From Nocardioides sp. NBC_00368 (lineage in GTDB: Bacteria > Actinomycetota > Actinomycetes > Propionibacteriales > Nocardioidaceae), in contig NZ_CP107970.1 of assembly GCF_036090055.1 (NCBI RefSeq), positions 3,908,501 to 3,972,500 on the forward strand: a DNA stretch of 64,000 nt, given 5' to 3'. This document shows positions 43,899 through 52,696 of the stretch, piece by piece. The position numbers and the translations under genes were made by a program. Every line of letters begins with the position of its first letter. The first letter of the stretch is position 1. The notes below the pieces were generated by a model. The model saw only the letters and a list, made by a program, of their open reading frames with translations, did no database searches and was not told the DNA's origin.

Positions 43899-45424
43899 CC
43901 CTCGACTCCGCCCCGGCGATCGTCGCGGTCACCCTGGTCACCCTGGCGACGCTGACCATCGGCACCTGGGGGCTGCGGTTCAGCCGGACCACGAGCGACT
44001 TCTACGTCGCCTCGCGGTCGGTGCGGCCCGGCCTCAACGCGAGCGCCATCGGCGGGGAGTATCTCTCCGCCGCCTCCTTCCTCGGCATCGCCGGGCTGGT
44101 CTTCACGTCCGGCGCCGAGATGCTCTGGTATCCGATCGGCTGGACCGCCGGCTATCTGGTGCTGCTGACCCTGGTCGCGGCACCTCTGCGCAGGTCAGGG
44201 GCGTACACGCTGCCCGACTTCGCCGAGGAGCGGCTCGCGTCCCGCGGAGCGCGGAGGCTCTGCTCGCTGCTCGTCGTGACCATCGGTTGGCTCTACCTGC
44301 TGCCGCAGCTGCAGGGCGCCGGGCTGACCCTCGAGCTGGTTGCCGGAGCGCCTCGCTGGGTGGGACCGGTGCTGGTCGGGACCGTGGTGCTGGTCAGCGT
44401 CTTCTCCGGCGGGATGCGCTCGATCACGTTCGTCCAGGCCTTCCAGTACTGGCTCAAGCTGACCGCCCTGCTGGTACCGGTCGGCGTGCTGGTCGCGGTC
44501 TGGGGCAGCGACGGCGCGCCCCGTGCCACCGACCTCAGCCAGACCTGGTCGATGCCGATGGGCACCGACGGCTCCGCCGGGCTCTATGCGACCTACTCGC
44601 TGATCGCGGCGACCTTCCTCGGCACCATGGGCCTGCCGCACGTGGGCGTCCGCTTCTACACCAACCCCGACGGCCGCGCCGCCCGCCGCACCACCCTGGT
44701 CGTGCTGGCACTGCTCGGCGTCTTCTACCTGCTGCCGCCGATCCTCGGGTTGTTGGGAAGGGTGTACGCAGCCTCCCCCGCCTCCGCCGACACCCTGGTC
44801 CTCGAGCTCCCCCGTCTGATGCTCTCCGGCTGGGCAGGTGACGCCCTGACCGGGCTGGTCTGCGCGGGCGCCTTCGCCGCCTTCCTGTCGACGTCCTCGG
44901 GCCTGGCCATCGCCGTCTCCGGCGTGCTCTCCCAGGACGTCGTCGTGCCGCTGCTGCGCCGCCGGGGCAGCCGCTACGGCGGCGTCGCCGCCTTCCGGAT
45001 CGCCTCCCTGGTCGCGGTCCTGGTTCCCGTCACCGGCGCGCTGCTGACCCCCAGCGTCGGTGTCGCCCGTGGCGTCGCGCTCGCCTTCGCCCTCGCCGCC
45101 GCCACCTTCTGCCCGCTGCTCCTGCTCGGCATCTGGTGGCGTCGGCTGACCGCCTACGGCGCCGCCACCGGGCTGGTCACCGGCCTCGTGACGACCGGGA
45201 CGGCCGTGGTGTTCACGATCAGTGGGTCGCGTACGGACACGTGGGCTGACGTGGCGCTCAGCCAGCCGGCACTCTGGGCCGTCCCGCTCTCCTTCGCGGT
45301 GATGATCGTCGTCAGCCTCGCCACCGCGGCCCACGTACCGGCCCACACGACCCGGTTGCTGGTCCGCCTCCACACCCCCGAGCCGACGATCGAGCCCGCC
45401 GTCGCTCCCGCCCTGCAGCGCTGA
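43895..45424 (+). CDS. Sodium/solute symporter (SSS family, ActP/MctC-like)
   Basis: 509 residues with about thirteen TM segments. Signature features: DFYVASRSVRPGLNASAIGGEYLSAASFLGIAGL at 31-64 and GLPHVGVRFYTNPDGRAARRT. Family members carry acetate, pyruvate or other monocarboxylates with sodium or protons. Position behind a LytS/LytTR system parallels pyruvate-sensing BtsSR-type arrangements, so pyruvate or a related acid is a reasonable guess. Last gene of this operon. Confidence 0.9.
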   Translation: MTLDSAPAIVAVTLVTLATLTIGTWGLRFSRTTSDFYVASRSVRPGLNASAIGGEYLSAASFLGIAGLVFTSGAEMLWYPIGWTAGYLVLLTLVAAPLRRSGAYTLPDFAEERLASRGARRLCSLLVVTIGWLYLLPQLQGAGLTLELVAGAPRWVGPVLVGTVVLVSVFSGGMRSITFVQAFQYWLKLTALLVPVGVLVAVWGSDGAPRATDLSQTWSMPMGTDGSAGLYATYSLIAATFLGTMGLPHVGVRFYTNPDGRAARRTTLVVLALLGVFYLLPPILGLLGRVYAASPASADTLVLELPRLMLSGWAGDALTGLVCAGAFAAFLSTSSGLAIAVSGVLSQDVVVPLLRRRGSRYGGVAAFRIASLVAVLVPVTGALLTPSVGVARGVALAFALAAATFCPLLLLGIWWRRLTAYGAATGLVTGLVTTGTAVVFTISGSRTDTWADVALSQPALWAVPLSFAVMIVVSLATAAHVPAHTTRLLVRLHTPEPTIEPAVAPALQR

Positions 45425-45463
45425 CACTGAGCAGACGGCCGCCTCGATACCCTCCCGCCGCCA

Positions 45464-45513
45464 GGTGAACGAAAATTCGTTCACCCATCACAGAGCGAAC
45501 GAATTTTCGTTCG
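45464..45513. promoter_or_regulatory. Two adjacent palindromes, mutually inverted
   Basis: GAACGAAAATTCGTTC (within 45464-45485, extended by GGT/ACC) and GAACGAATTTTCGTTC (within 45496-45513) are each palindromic and are exact reverse complements of one another, 14 bp apart. They lie 40 bp after the symporter stop and about 47 bp before the next gene. TetR-type double operator or a terminator are both possible. Confidence 0.65.
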
Positions 45514-45559
45514 TCCCGGTGACCACCGGCCACGCAGGCAACGGCTCGAAACTCCGGCG

Positions 45560-47344
45560 ATGTCGGCGTTTTCATCGCTAGTCTGGCGAACTGTCTTGAA
45601 TACCGTGGAGCAAGCCGACGACGAGGCCCCGGACATCGCGGGCCGGTTGAGTGGGTACGTGGTCGCGGCCGGCGTTCTACTGGGCGCGTGGCACGCGGTC
45701 GCGAGGCGAGAGGTCGACGGCGTCGCTGACCTGGCTCAAGCGGTACTCCTGACGCTGCTCGGAGCCGTCGTCGGGCTCCTTCTGGGCGTACTGGTCGGCG
45801 TGGCGCTGCTGGCCATCGACGCGGCCGCCATAGCGCCGGCGGTCGGGTGGTGGCGGGAGCGACGGTTCGGCAGGGTCGCCGCGCTCGCCGTTGCCTGGGT
45901 GTCGTTCATCGGCGCTCTGCTCTGGTGGTGGCCCGACCGCTTCCTCCCCGTTGCCCTGGTCGCGGGCTTCGGAGCCTGGTCCGTGTTTCTGGCCCACCGG
46001 CGGTTCGGCGAGTCGGAACCCCTCGCCCTGCTGGCGATCCCGCACCTCGGCGGCGTCGCCGTCACAACCCTTCTCGGCGAGCAAATCTTCTTCGGCAACC
46101 TGCTCTCGACGACGTACGTCGCGCCCGTGCTCTTCCTCATCATGGGGTGGCTCTCCTGGTGCGGCTGGCGAGCGATGCGCGCGGCCCAGCGGCTCACGGT
46201 GCGCGCGGCGGCGGACATCGTCTGGTCGGTCCAGCTCGGGCTGCTGCTCTCGCTCATGCTGGTGTGGTCGGCCGATCTGCTCCGCCTCGACCCGGCACAG
46301 GTCACGGCGGTCCGGGCCGTGCTGGAGAGCATGCAGACGTGGACCGCGGTGCACTGGGCGTACTGGCTGGCGGCCTACACCGCCCTCGCCGTGGGCAGCT
46401 TCGTCGTGCTGCGGTGGCCACAACGCTTCACCGAGTCCCGGCTGCCCCTGTTCGGCATGCTCAACACCGGCAAGCGGACGCTGGCCGGGATCAACATCGG
46501 CCTGATGGTCTCGCTGGTCTTCACCATCACCGCGGTGCCCGTCTCCGAGGGAGCGTGGAAGCGGCAGGTCGAGGAGCGCTACGCCCTCGAGACCCGGCAC
46601 ATCCGGCACGCTGAGGGCGAGGAGGCGGCGTACCACCAGATCCACCAGTACGTCACCGCGAACCGTCGCGCCATGGATCAGCTCCGGCCGGTCATCGAGG
46701 CCGTCGACGAGGCCGCGCCCACCGAGGCGGGACAGCCGGTCTCGGAGAGCGCCCGAGGCATCGCCCGCCAGCTCGGCCGTTTCCAGGCCGCGACCCTCCG
46801 CGTCCACGACGAGTCGCCAGCACGAGCGCCGGAGCTACCTGGCGATCCGGACGTGAGCGAGGCGTTGGCGGAGCTCGACGCGGCCCAGCAGACCAGATCA
46901 CAGCAAGAGGCGCGGGCCGGCCGGTTCGCGGACGCCGCCGCGGCCGCGATCGCCAGCGCCCTCGACATCCCCGACGTCGGACGCAACGAGGTCGTCCACA
47001 TCCTCAAGGCGTACCTCGGCGGGCTGGTCGAAGAAGGTCCGGTGCGCGACGTGGCCCGCCTGGCCTCCGTCGACCTCACCGCTCTCTACGACGCCGCCTA
47101 CGACCTGACCCGGAGGGCCGCGATCCGCGCCGGCGTGGACGTATGGACGTTCAACGCGACGTACGGTCTCGGTCTCACCATGCCAGGAGAGTCGCCGCAG
47201 CTGGACGAGGTCGTGATCCTGGCCCGCCAGAACCACCATCTGAGCGACAGCAGCAGCCCGTGTCCGGGGTGCATCCACCCACCCGAGGGCGATGGGGTCC
47301 AGACCGGCGGCGGCACGTCCGGCGGCGGGGGCCGCCGCGGATAG
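45560..47344 (+). CDS. Polytopic membrane protein of unknown family
   Basis: 594 residues, not recognised. About nine hydrophobic segments lie in residues 30-330, then a long hydrophilic, Ala/Glu/Arg-rich, probably helical region (about 335-480) and a conserved-looking end VGRNEVVHILKAYLGGLVEEGPVRD...GVDVWTFNATYGLGLTMPG, closing with CPGC and a Gly-rich tail. No signature motif of a known transporter or kinase is visible. ATG 45560 lacks a clear ribosome binding site; GTG 45606 is an alternative. Alone between two symporter operons. Confidence 0.65.
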   Translation: MSAFSSLVWRTVLNTVEQADDEAPDIAGRLSGYVVAAGVLLGAWHAVARREVDGVADLAQAVLLTLLGAVVGLLLGVLVGVALLAIDAAAIAPAVGWWRERRFGRVAALAVAWVSFIGALLWWWPDRFLPVALVAGFGAWSVFLAHRRFGESEPLALLAIPHLGGVAVTTLLGEQIFFGNLLSTTYVAPVLFLIMGWLSWCGWRAMRAAQRLTVRAAADIVWSVQLGLLLSLMLVWSADLLRLDPAQVTAVRAVLESMQTWTAVHWAYWLAAYTALAVGSFVVLRWPQRFTESRLPLFGMLNTGKRTLAGINIGLMVSLVFTITAVPVSEGAWKRQVEERYALETRHIRHAEGEEAAYHQIHQYVTANRRAMDQLRPVIEAVDEAAPTEAGQPVSESARGIARQLGRFQAATLRVHDESPARAPELPGDPDVSEALAELDAAQQTRSQQEARAGRFADAAAAAIASALDIPDVGRNEVVHILKAYLGGLVEEGPVRDVARLASVDLTALYDAAYDLTRRAAIRAGVDVWTFNATYGLGLTMPGESPQLDEVVILARQNHHLSDSSSPCPGCIHPPEGDGVQTGGGTSGGGGRRG

Positions 47345-47445
47345 ACCGCCATTCGACGTACGAAATCGACCGCTCGTCGCGCGACCGCGCCGCCCACCGA
47401 GGGACCGCGCGCTACCCCGCGACGAGCGGGGCGAGCGAGCCCTAA

Positions 47446-47461
47446 TGTGACTGCGATCACA
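47446..47461. promoter_or_regulatory. Perfect CRP/GlxR operator before the acetate operon
   Basis: TGTGACTGCGATCACA matches TGTGA-N6-TCACA exactly, 55 nt upstream of the DUF485 gene. The window also encodes a GlxR-like CRP (59123). Activation or repression cannot be told without the transcription start. Confidence 0.8.
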
Positions 47462-47516
47462 CGTCGCCCGTCCTTCACCCCCACGATGGACGGCCTCGTC
47501 AACGAAAGGGTTAACC

Positions 47517-47867
47517 GTGAGCGCTGAAGCACACGACCAAGCCCACCGGCACGACCCGGTCTACGACAGCCTGCACGCCACGGCGGAGTTTCGCGCTCTG
47601 CGGTCGGCGTACCGGAAGTTCGTCTTCCCGGCCACGGTGGCATTCCTGGCTTGGTACCTCCTCTACGTCGTCTGCTCGAACTGGGCGGAGGGCTTCATGA
47701 ACACCAAGCTGGTCGGCAACATCAACGTCGCACTGGTCTTCGGACTCCTGCAGTTCGCGACCACGTTCGGCATCGCGTACTTCTACGCCAACTACTCCAA
47801 CAAGCACCTCGACCCGCTGGCTCGGAAGCTCGACGAGGAATACGAGAGCCAGAAGAGGGAGGCCTGA
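47517..47867 (+). CDS. DUF485 family membrane protein
   Basis: 116 residues, two TM segments (about 38-58 and 71-92), with the DUF485 pattern FRALRSAYRKFVFPATVAFLAWYLLYVVCSNWAEGFM and LLQFATTFGIAYFYANYSN. Partner of ActP-type symporters (YjcH-like). GTG 47517. The next gene starts 1 bp after its stop. Confidence 0.93.
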   Translation: MSAEAHDQAHRHDPVYDSLHATAEFRALRSAYRKFVFPATVAFLAWYLLYVVCSNWAEGFMNTKLVGNINVALVFGLLQFATTFGIAYFYANYSNKHLDPLARKLDEEYESQKREA

Positions 47868-47868
47868 C

Positions 47869-49500
47869 ATGGACGGTAGCCAGATCCTCACCACGGTCCT
47901 CTTCCTGGCCGTCGTCGCGATCACCATCGGCATCACCTTCTGGGCGAGCCGGCAGACGAAGACCGCCGCCGACTACTACGCCGGTGGCCGCGGCTTCTCC
48001 GGCTTCCAGAACGGTCTCGCGATCGGCGGCGACTACATGTCGGCCGCCTCGTTCCTCGGGATCTCCGGTGCCATCGCGTTGTCCGGCTACGACGGTTTCC
48101 TCTACTCGATCGGCTTCCTCGTCGCCTGGCTGGTGGCGCTGCTGCTGGTCGCTGAGGTGCTGCGCAACTCCGGTCGCTACACGATGGCGGACCAGCTGGC
48201 GTACCGGATGAAGCAGCGCCCGGTCCGACTGGCGGCCGCGACCTCCACGGTCGTCGTGTCGATCTTCTACCTGCTGGCCCAGATGGTCGGTGCCGGCGCC
48301 CTGGTGGCCCTGCTGCTCGGCGTCGAGGACCAGGCGGTCAAGAACATCGTGATCCTGTTCGTCGGCGCACTGATGATCTTCTACGTCACCGTCGGCGGGA
48401 TGAAGGGCACCACCTGGGTCCAGATCGTCAAGGCCGTCCTGCTGATGACCGGCTCGGCGCTGATCGTCATCCTGGTGCTCGCCCAGTTCGGCTTCAACCT
48501 CTCCGAGCTGCTCGGCTCCGCCGCCGACGCCTCGGGCAAGGGCGACGCCTTCCTGCAGCCGGGTCTGAAGTACGGCCTCAGCTTCACCAGCGAGCTGGAC
48601 TTCGTCTCGCTCGGGCTCGCCCTGGTGCTCGGCACCGCCGGCCTGCCGCACATCCTGATCCGCTTCTACACCGTCCCGACCTCGGCGGATGCCCGCAAGT
48701 CGGTGCTGTGGGCGATCGGCCTGATCGGCGTCTTCTACCTGTTCACCCTGGTCCTGGGCTTCGGTGCGGCCGCGCTGGTCGACCCGACCACCCTGGACAA
48801 GGCCGGAAACCTGGCGGCGCCGTTGCTCGCGCAGGAGGTCGGTGGCGGTGAGGGCTCCGTCGGGGGCGCCGTGCTGCTGGCGCTCATCGCCGCGGTCGCC
48901 TTCGCCACGATCCTCGCCGTGGTCGCGGGTCTGACGCTGACCTCCTCGGTCTCCGTCGCCCACGACATCTACAACTCGGTGATCAAGCGTGGCAAGGCCA
49001 CCGAGAAGGAGGAGCTGAAGGTCTCGCGCTGGGCCGCGGCGGGCATCGGCCTGGTCGCGATCCTGCTGGCCATCCCGGCGCAGTCCCTGAACATCGCGTT
49101 CCTGGTGGCGCTGGCCTTCGCGGTCGCCGCCTCGGCGAACCTGCCGGCAATCATCTACAACATGTTCTGGGCGCGGTTCAACACCCGCGGCGCGACCTGG
49201 TCGATCTACGGCGGCCTGATCTCCTGCGTCGGTCTGGTGTTCTTCTCGCCGGTCGTCTCCGGCAAGACGGCCGTGGACGCGGTGACCGGCGAGACGATCT
49301 CCGCCTCGCTGTTCCCGCTCGGCGTGGACTTCTCCTGGTTCCCGCTGGAGAACCCGGGCATCATCTCCATCCCGCTCGGCTTCTTCCTGGGCTGGCTGGG
49401 CACGGTGACGTCGAAGGAGCCGGAGACCGCCGAGCGGTACGTCGAGCTCGAGGTCCGCGCCCTCACCGGCGCCGGCTCGGAGAAGGCGATCACGCACTGA
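47869..49500 (+). CDS. actP: Cation/acetate symporter
   Basis: 543 residues, SSS family, about thirteen TM segments. DYYAGGRGFSGFQNGLAIGGDYMSAASFLGISG and GLPHILIRFYTVPTSADARKSV are the typical motifs. Imports acetate and related short acids for activation by Acs, encoded next. GGGAGG lies 7 nt before ATG 47869 inside the DUF485 gene. Followed by a strong terminator, so acs may be transcribed separately. Confidence 0.94.
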   Translation: MDGSQILTTVLFLAVVAITIGITFWASRQTKTAADYYAGGRGFSGFQNGLAIGGDYMSAASFLGISGAIALSGYDGFLYSIGFLVAWLVALLLVAEVLRNSGRYTMADQLAYRMKQRPVRLAAATSTVVVSIFYLLAQMVGAGALVALLLGVEDQAVKNIVILFVGALMIFYVTVGGMKGTTWVQIVKAVLLMTGSALIVILVLAQFGFNLSELLGSAADASGKGDAFLQPGLKYGLSFTSELDFVSLGLALVLGTAGLPHILIRFYTVPTSADARKSVLWAIGLIGVFYLFTLVLGFGAAALVDPTTLDKAGNLAAPLLAQEVGGGEGSVGGAVLLALIAAVAFATILAVVAGLTLTSSVSVAHDIYNSVIKRGKATEKEELKVSRWAAAGIGLVAILLAIPAQSLNIAFLVALAFAVAASANLPAIIYNMFWARFNTRGATWSIYGGLISCVGLVFFSPVVSGKTAVDAVTGETISASLFPLGVDFSWFPLENPGIISIPLGFFLGWLGTVTSKEPETAERYVELEVRALTGAGSEKAITH

Positions 49501-49508
49501 TCTCCCGC

Positions 49509-49548
49509 GGCGGGCCGTCGTACATCTGCAGTTGTACGACGGCCCGCC
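49509..49548 (+). terminator. Terminator after actP
   Basis: GGCGGGCCGTCGTAC / GTACGACGGCCCGCC, a 15-bp perfect stem with a 10-nt loop, followed by ATCATTCTTTCC. Confidence 0.8.
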
Positions 49549-49572
49549 ATCATTCTTTCCCCCGCACTACCC

Positions 49573-49588
49573 TGTGGCTTGAGCCACA
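49573..49588. promoter_or_regulatory. CRP-like palindrome before acs
   Basis: TGTGGCTTGAGCCACA is a perfect 6-bp-arm palindrome related to the CRP site (TGTGG/CCACA instead of TGTGA/TCACA). It lies 24 nt upstream of the acs start. Weaker than the site at 47446. Confidence 0.4.
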
Positions 49589-49612
49589 CATTTTTCGTAC
49601 GTAGGAGTCACT

Positions 49613-51574
49613 GTGACCGACGAGACCCTGTCCAACCTGCTGCACGAGAAGCGCCGGTTCGAGCCCCCTGCCGAGCTCGCCGCCGCAGCCAACGTCAAGG
49701 CCGACGCCTACTCCGCCGCCGAGGAGGACCGGGACGCGTTCTGGGCCGCCGCCGCGGAACGGCTCACCTGGGCCAAGCCGTTCGATCGCGTCCTCAACTG
49801 GGACAACCCGCCGTTCGCGAAGTGGTTCGAGGGCGGCGAGATCAACGTGGCGTACAACGCCGTCGACCGCCACGTCGAGGCCGGCCTCGGCGACCGGGTC
49901 GCGATCCACTGGGTCGGCGAGCCGGCCGACGACAAGCGCACCATCACCTATGCCGAACTCAAGGACGAGGTCTCGCGGGCCGCGAACGCCTTCGAGGCGC
50001 TCGGAGTGTCGAAGGGCGACCGGGTCGCGATCTACATGCCGATGATCCCCGAGGCCGTCTTCGCGATGCTGGCCTGCGCGCGGATCGGCGCGATCCACAC
50101 CGTCATCTTCGGTGGGTTCTCGGCCGAGGCCCTGGCCGCCCGGATCACCGACTGCAACGCTAAGCTCGTGGTCACCTCCGACGGCGGCTACCGCCGCGGC
50201 GCGCCGTCGGCGCTCAAGCCGGCCGTCGACGAGGCGCTGGGCAAGGTCGACGACGGCATCGTGGAGAACGTCGTCGTCGTCCGCCGCACCGGCCAGGACG
50301 TCGAGTGGAACGACGCCGTCGACAAGTGGTGGTCCGACGTCGTCGACGGCGCGTCGACCGAGCACACCCCGGTGGCGCACGACGCCGAGCACCCGCTCTT
50401 CGTGATGTACACCTCCGGCACCACCGGGAAGCCGAAGGGCATCCTGCACACCACCGGCGGCTACCTCACCCAGGCGGCGTTCACCCACTGGGAGGTCTTC
50501 GACCTCAAGCCCGAGACCGACGTCTACTGGTGCACCGCCGACATCGGCTGGATCACCGGCCACTCCTACATCGTCTACGGACCGCTGGCCAACGGCGCGA
50601 CCCAGGTGCTCTACGAGGGCACCCCGGACTTCCCGGAGAAGGGCCGCTGGTGGCAGATCATCGAGGAGTACGGCGTCACCATCTTCTACACGGCGCCGAC
50701 CGCGATCCGGACCTTCATGAAGCAGGGCCGCGCCATCCCCGACGCCCGCGACCTCTCCTCGGTCCGCCTGCTCGGGTCGGTCGGTGAGCCGATCAACCCC
50801 GAGGCCTACATCTGGTACCGCGACGTCATCGGCGGCTCGAAGGTGCCGGTGGTGGACACCTGGTGGCAGACCGAGACCGGCGCGATCATGATCTCGCCGC
50901 TCCCCGGGGTGACGGCTGGGAAGCCGGGCTCGGCGATGAAGGCCCTGCCGGGTGTGGGCGCCGACGTGGTCGACGACAACGGCGTCTCCGTGCCGGACGG
51001 TGCCGGGGGCTACCTCGTGCTCACCCAGCCGTGGCCGTCGATGCTGCGTACGATCTGGGGGGACGACCAGCGCTACGTCGACACCTATTGGTCGCGCTTC
51101 AAGGACCAGGGGTTCTACTTCGCCGGCGACGGCGCGAAGAAGGACGAGGACGGCGACGTCTGGGTCCTGGGCCGCGTCGACGACGTGATGAACGTGTCGG
51201 GGCACCGGCTCTCCACCACCGAGATCGAGTCGGCGCTGGTCTCGCACGCCTACGTCGCGGAGGCGGCGGTCGTCGGTGCGACCGACCCTGACACGGGGCA
51301 GGCGGTGGTGGCGTACGTCATCCTGCGCGACGGGTCGCCGGAGGACTGCGAGAAGGAGCTCTCCGACCACGTCCGCAAGGAGATCGGCCCGATCGCCAAG
51401 CCGCGGCAGATCATGATCGTGCCGGAGCTGCCCAAGACCCGCTCGGGGAAGATCATGCGGCGACTGCTGCGCGACCTCGCCGAGGGTCGCGGTGTCGGCG
51501 ACACGACCACGCTGGCCGACCAGACGATCATGGATCTCATCGCCGCGGGGCAGGCGACCTCGACCGACGACTGA
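49613..51574 (+). CDS. acs: Acetyl-CoA synthetase
   Basis: Converts acetate, ATP and CoA to acetyl-CoA through acetyl-AMP. 653 residues, usual length. The AMP-binding P-loop YTSGTTGKPKGI, the WWQTETG motif and the C-terminal A10 motif LPKTRSGKIMRRLLR, whose lysine is the acetylation site, are all present. GTG 49613 has GTAGGAG 5 nt upstream. AcuC (33177) could regulate it by deacetylation. Confidence 0.97.
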   Translation: MTDETLSNLLHEKRRFEPPAELAAAANVKADAYSAAEEDRDAFWAAAAERLTWAKPFDRVLNWDNPPFAKWFEGGEINVAYNAVDRHVEAGLGDRVAIHWVGEPADDKRTITYAELKDEVSRAANAFEALGVSKGDRVAIYMPMIPEAVFAMLACARIGAIHTVIFGGFSAEALAARITDCNAKLVVTSDGGYRRGAPSALKPAVDEALGKVDDGIVENVVVVRRTGQDVEWNDAVDKWWSDVVDGASTEHTPVAHDAEHPLFVMYTSGTTGKPKGILHTTGGYLTQAAFTHWEVFDLKPETDVYWCTADIGWITGHSYIVYGPLANGATQVLYEGTPDFPEKGRWWQIIEEYGVTIFYTAPTAIRTFMKQGRAIPDARDLSSVRLLGSVGEPINPEAYIWYRDVIGGSKVPVVDTWWQTETGAIMISPLPGVTAGKPGSAMKALPGVGADVVDDNGVSVPDGAGGYLVLTQPWPSMLRTIWGDDQRYVDTYWSRFKDQGFYFAGDGAKKDEDGDVWVLGRVDDVMNVSGHRLSTTEIESALVSHAYVAEAAVVGATDPDTGQAVVAYVILRDGSPEDCEKELSDHVRKEIGPIAKPRQIMIVPELPKTRSGKIMRRLLRDLAEGRGVGDTTTLADQTIMDLIAAGQATSTDD

Positions 51575-51607
51575 TCCCGCTCAGCAACGGGGCGTCGCGG
51601 ACGCCCA

Positions 51608-51642
51608 GGCCCGGTGGTCGAGCTTGTCGAGACCACCGGGCC
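51608..51642. terminator. Bidirectional terminator between acs and the NlpC/P60 gene
   Basis: GGCCCGGTGGTC / GACCACCGGGCC, perfect 12-bp stem around GAGCTTGTCGA, located between convergent stops. The GGTGGTCGAGCTTGTCGAGA type hairpin is common between genes in actinobacteria. Confidence 0.8.
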
Positions 51643-51650
51643 GTTGCGTA

Positions 51651-52223
51651 CTAGTGCTTCTTGTACTTCACCCGGCGGATGAAGTGGTTGTCGGTCCAGA
51701 TCGGGTCCTTCTTGACCGTCTCACCGGACCGGGGCGAGTGCCAGATCCAGCGGCGCCCGTCGTGCTTCCCGGCGTAGATGCCGACGTGGTAGACGCCGCC
51801 GCTGCCGTAGAAGAAGACCAGGTCGCCCTTACGCGGCTTCTTGACCTTGAAGGTGTGGCTGACCTGTGCCGACGAGCTGTGCGGGAGCTTGTAGCCGAGC
51901 TTCTTGTAGACCCACTGGGTCAGACCCGAGCAGTCGTAGGAGTGGGGGCCGTTGCCGCCGTAGGAGTACGGGTCGCCGGCCTGGCTCTTGACGCGGCGGA
52001 GCGCTCGCAGCCCGCGCGACTTCTTCTTTTTCTTCGTGGTCTGAGTGCTCGTGTGGCTGCTCGTCTGGGCGCCGGTCTGGGCACTCGAGCCCGGCGGTGA
52101 AGCGGCCGTGGCGGACTGGGTGGGTGCGGCGACGAGCGCGAGACCGACCACCAGGGCGGTCGCAAGGCCGAGGGTCATCGATCTGCGGACGCGCGAAAGC
52201 GCCCGGAAACACGATCCGGTCAT
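51651..52223 (-). CDS. Secreted NlpC/P60 cell-wall hydrolase
   Basis: 190 residues. Signal peptide (about 1-41, ending SATAA), Ser/Thr-rich linker with a Lys run (TTKKKKKSRG), then a compact NlpC/P60 domain: YDCSGLTQWVYKKLG holds the catalytic Cys, YHVGIYAGKHDG the His. Cleaves peptide cross-bridges in peptidoglycan. ATG 52223 with AGGGGA upstream, directly after a c-di-AMP riboswitch. Confidence 0.93.
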   Translation of the reverse strand: MTGSCFRALSRVRRSMTLGLATALVVGLALVAAPTQSATAASPPGSSAQTGAQTSSHTSTQTTKKKKKSRGLRALRRVKSQAGDPYSYGGNGPHSYDCSGLTQWVYKKLGYKLPHSSSAQVSHTFKVKKPRKGDLVFFYGSGGVYHVGIYAGKHDGRRWIWHSPRSGETVKKDPIWTDNHFIRRVKYKKH

Positions 52224-52235
52224 TCGAGGTTCCCC

Positions 52236-52400
52236 TGTTGCAGCGACGCCTGCGAAGGTTTACCTGTCGGATTCGGGCTGCTGTTGCCCGGGCGCTGGAT
52301 GTGTTCCGTCTACGCCTTCACCCCAAGCCGGTCGGCCTTGTCTCTGGCTCCCGGCGCACTGCTTGGCTCCCCCGTGCCCGCCACCGTGGTCGGATCGACT
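52236..52400 (-). ncRNA. c-di-AMP (ydaO-yuaA) riboswitch
   Basis: Read on the minus strand the conserved blocks occur in order: CACGGGGGAGCCAAGC (about 52376-52361), GCTTGGGGTGAAGGC (52329-52315) and GAATCCGACAGGTAAACC near 52273-52256, followed by TTCGCAGGCGTCGC. These are the signature elements of the ydaO class, which binds c-di-AMP and usually turns expression off. The aptamer ends about 13 nt before the start codon of the hydrolase, so control of translation start is likely. Boundaries are approximate. Confidence 0.88.
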
Positions 52401-52696
52401 CTCCTCCGGTTGTGACGGGCCTCGGCGCGACCGGAGCGGCCCCACCGTTCGGCGAGGGCTGACTTCACTATGCAAGAGGTGCCGTGCACGTGGGGGTATT
52501 TGTGCAGCAACTCACGCTGAATTTCATAGTTTTGCTTATATTTGCCTTGGTTTGTGTCCGTCACCGCCTTCATGAGCGCCGCGGGTTGATCACCCTTCGA
52601 GCTCGGACGACAACGCTTGCTAGGGTCGTCGTCAGGTGTGCCGGGAAGTCTGGTCGGCGTGAGTTCATCGACCCCTGAGCCTCTGGAGGGCCGCCC
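52401..52696. other. Divergent promoter region, riboswitch side and nhaA side
   Basis: About 300 bp. It contains an unusually AT-rich stretch (52500-52560) that probably holds the promoter for the riboswitch transcript, and GACGAC...GTCGTC inverted bases near 52609-52633 before nhaA. No open reading frame with a convincing start was found. Confidence 0.5.
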
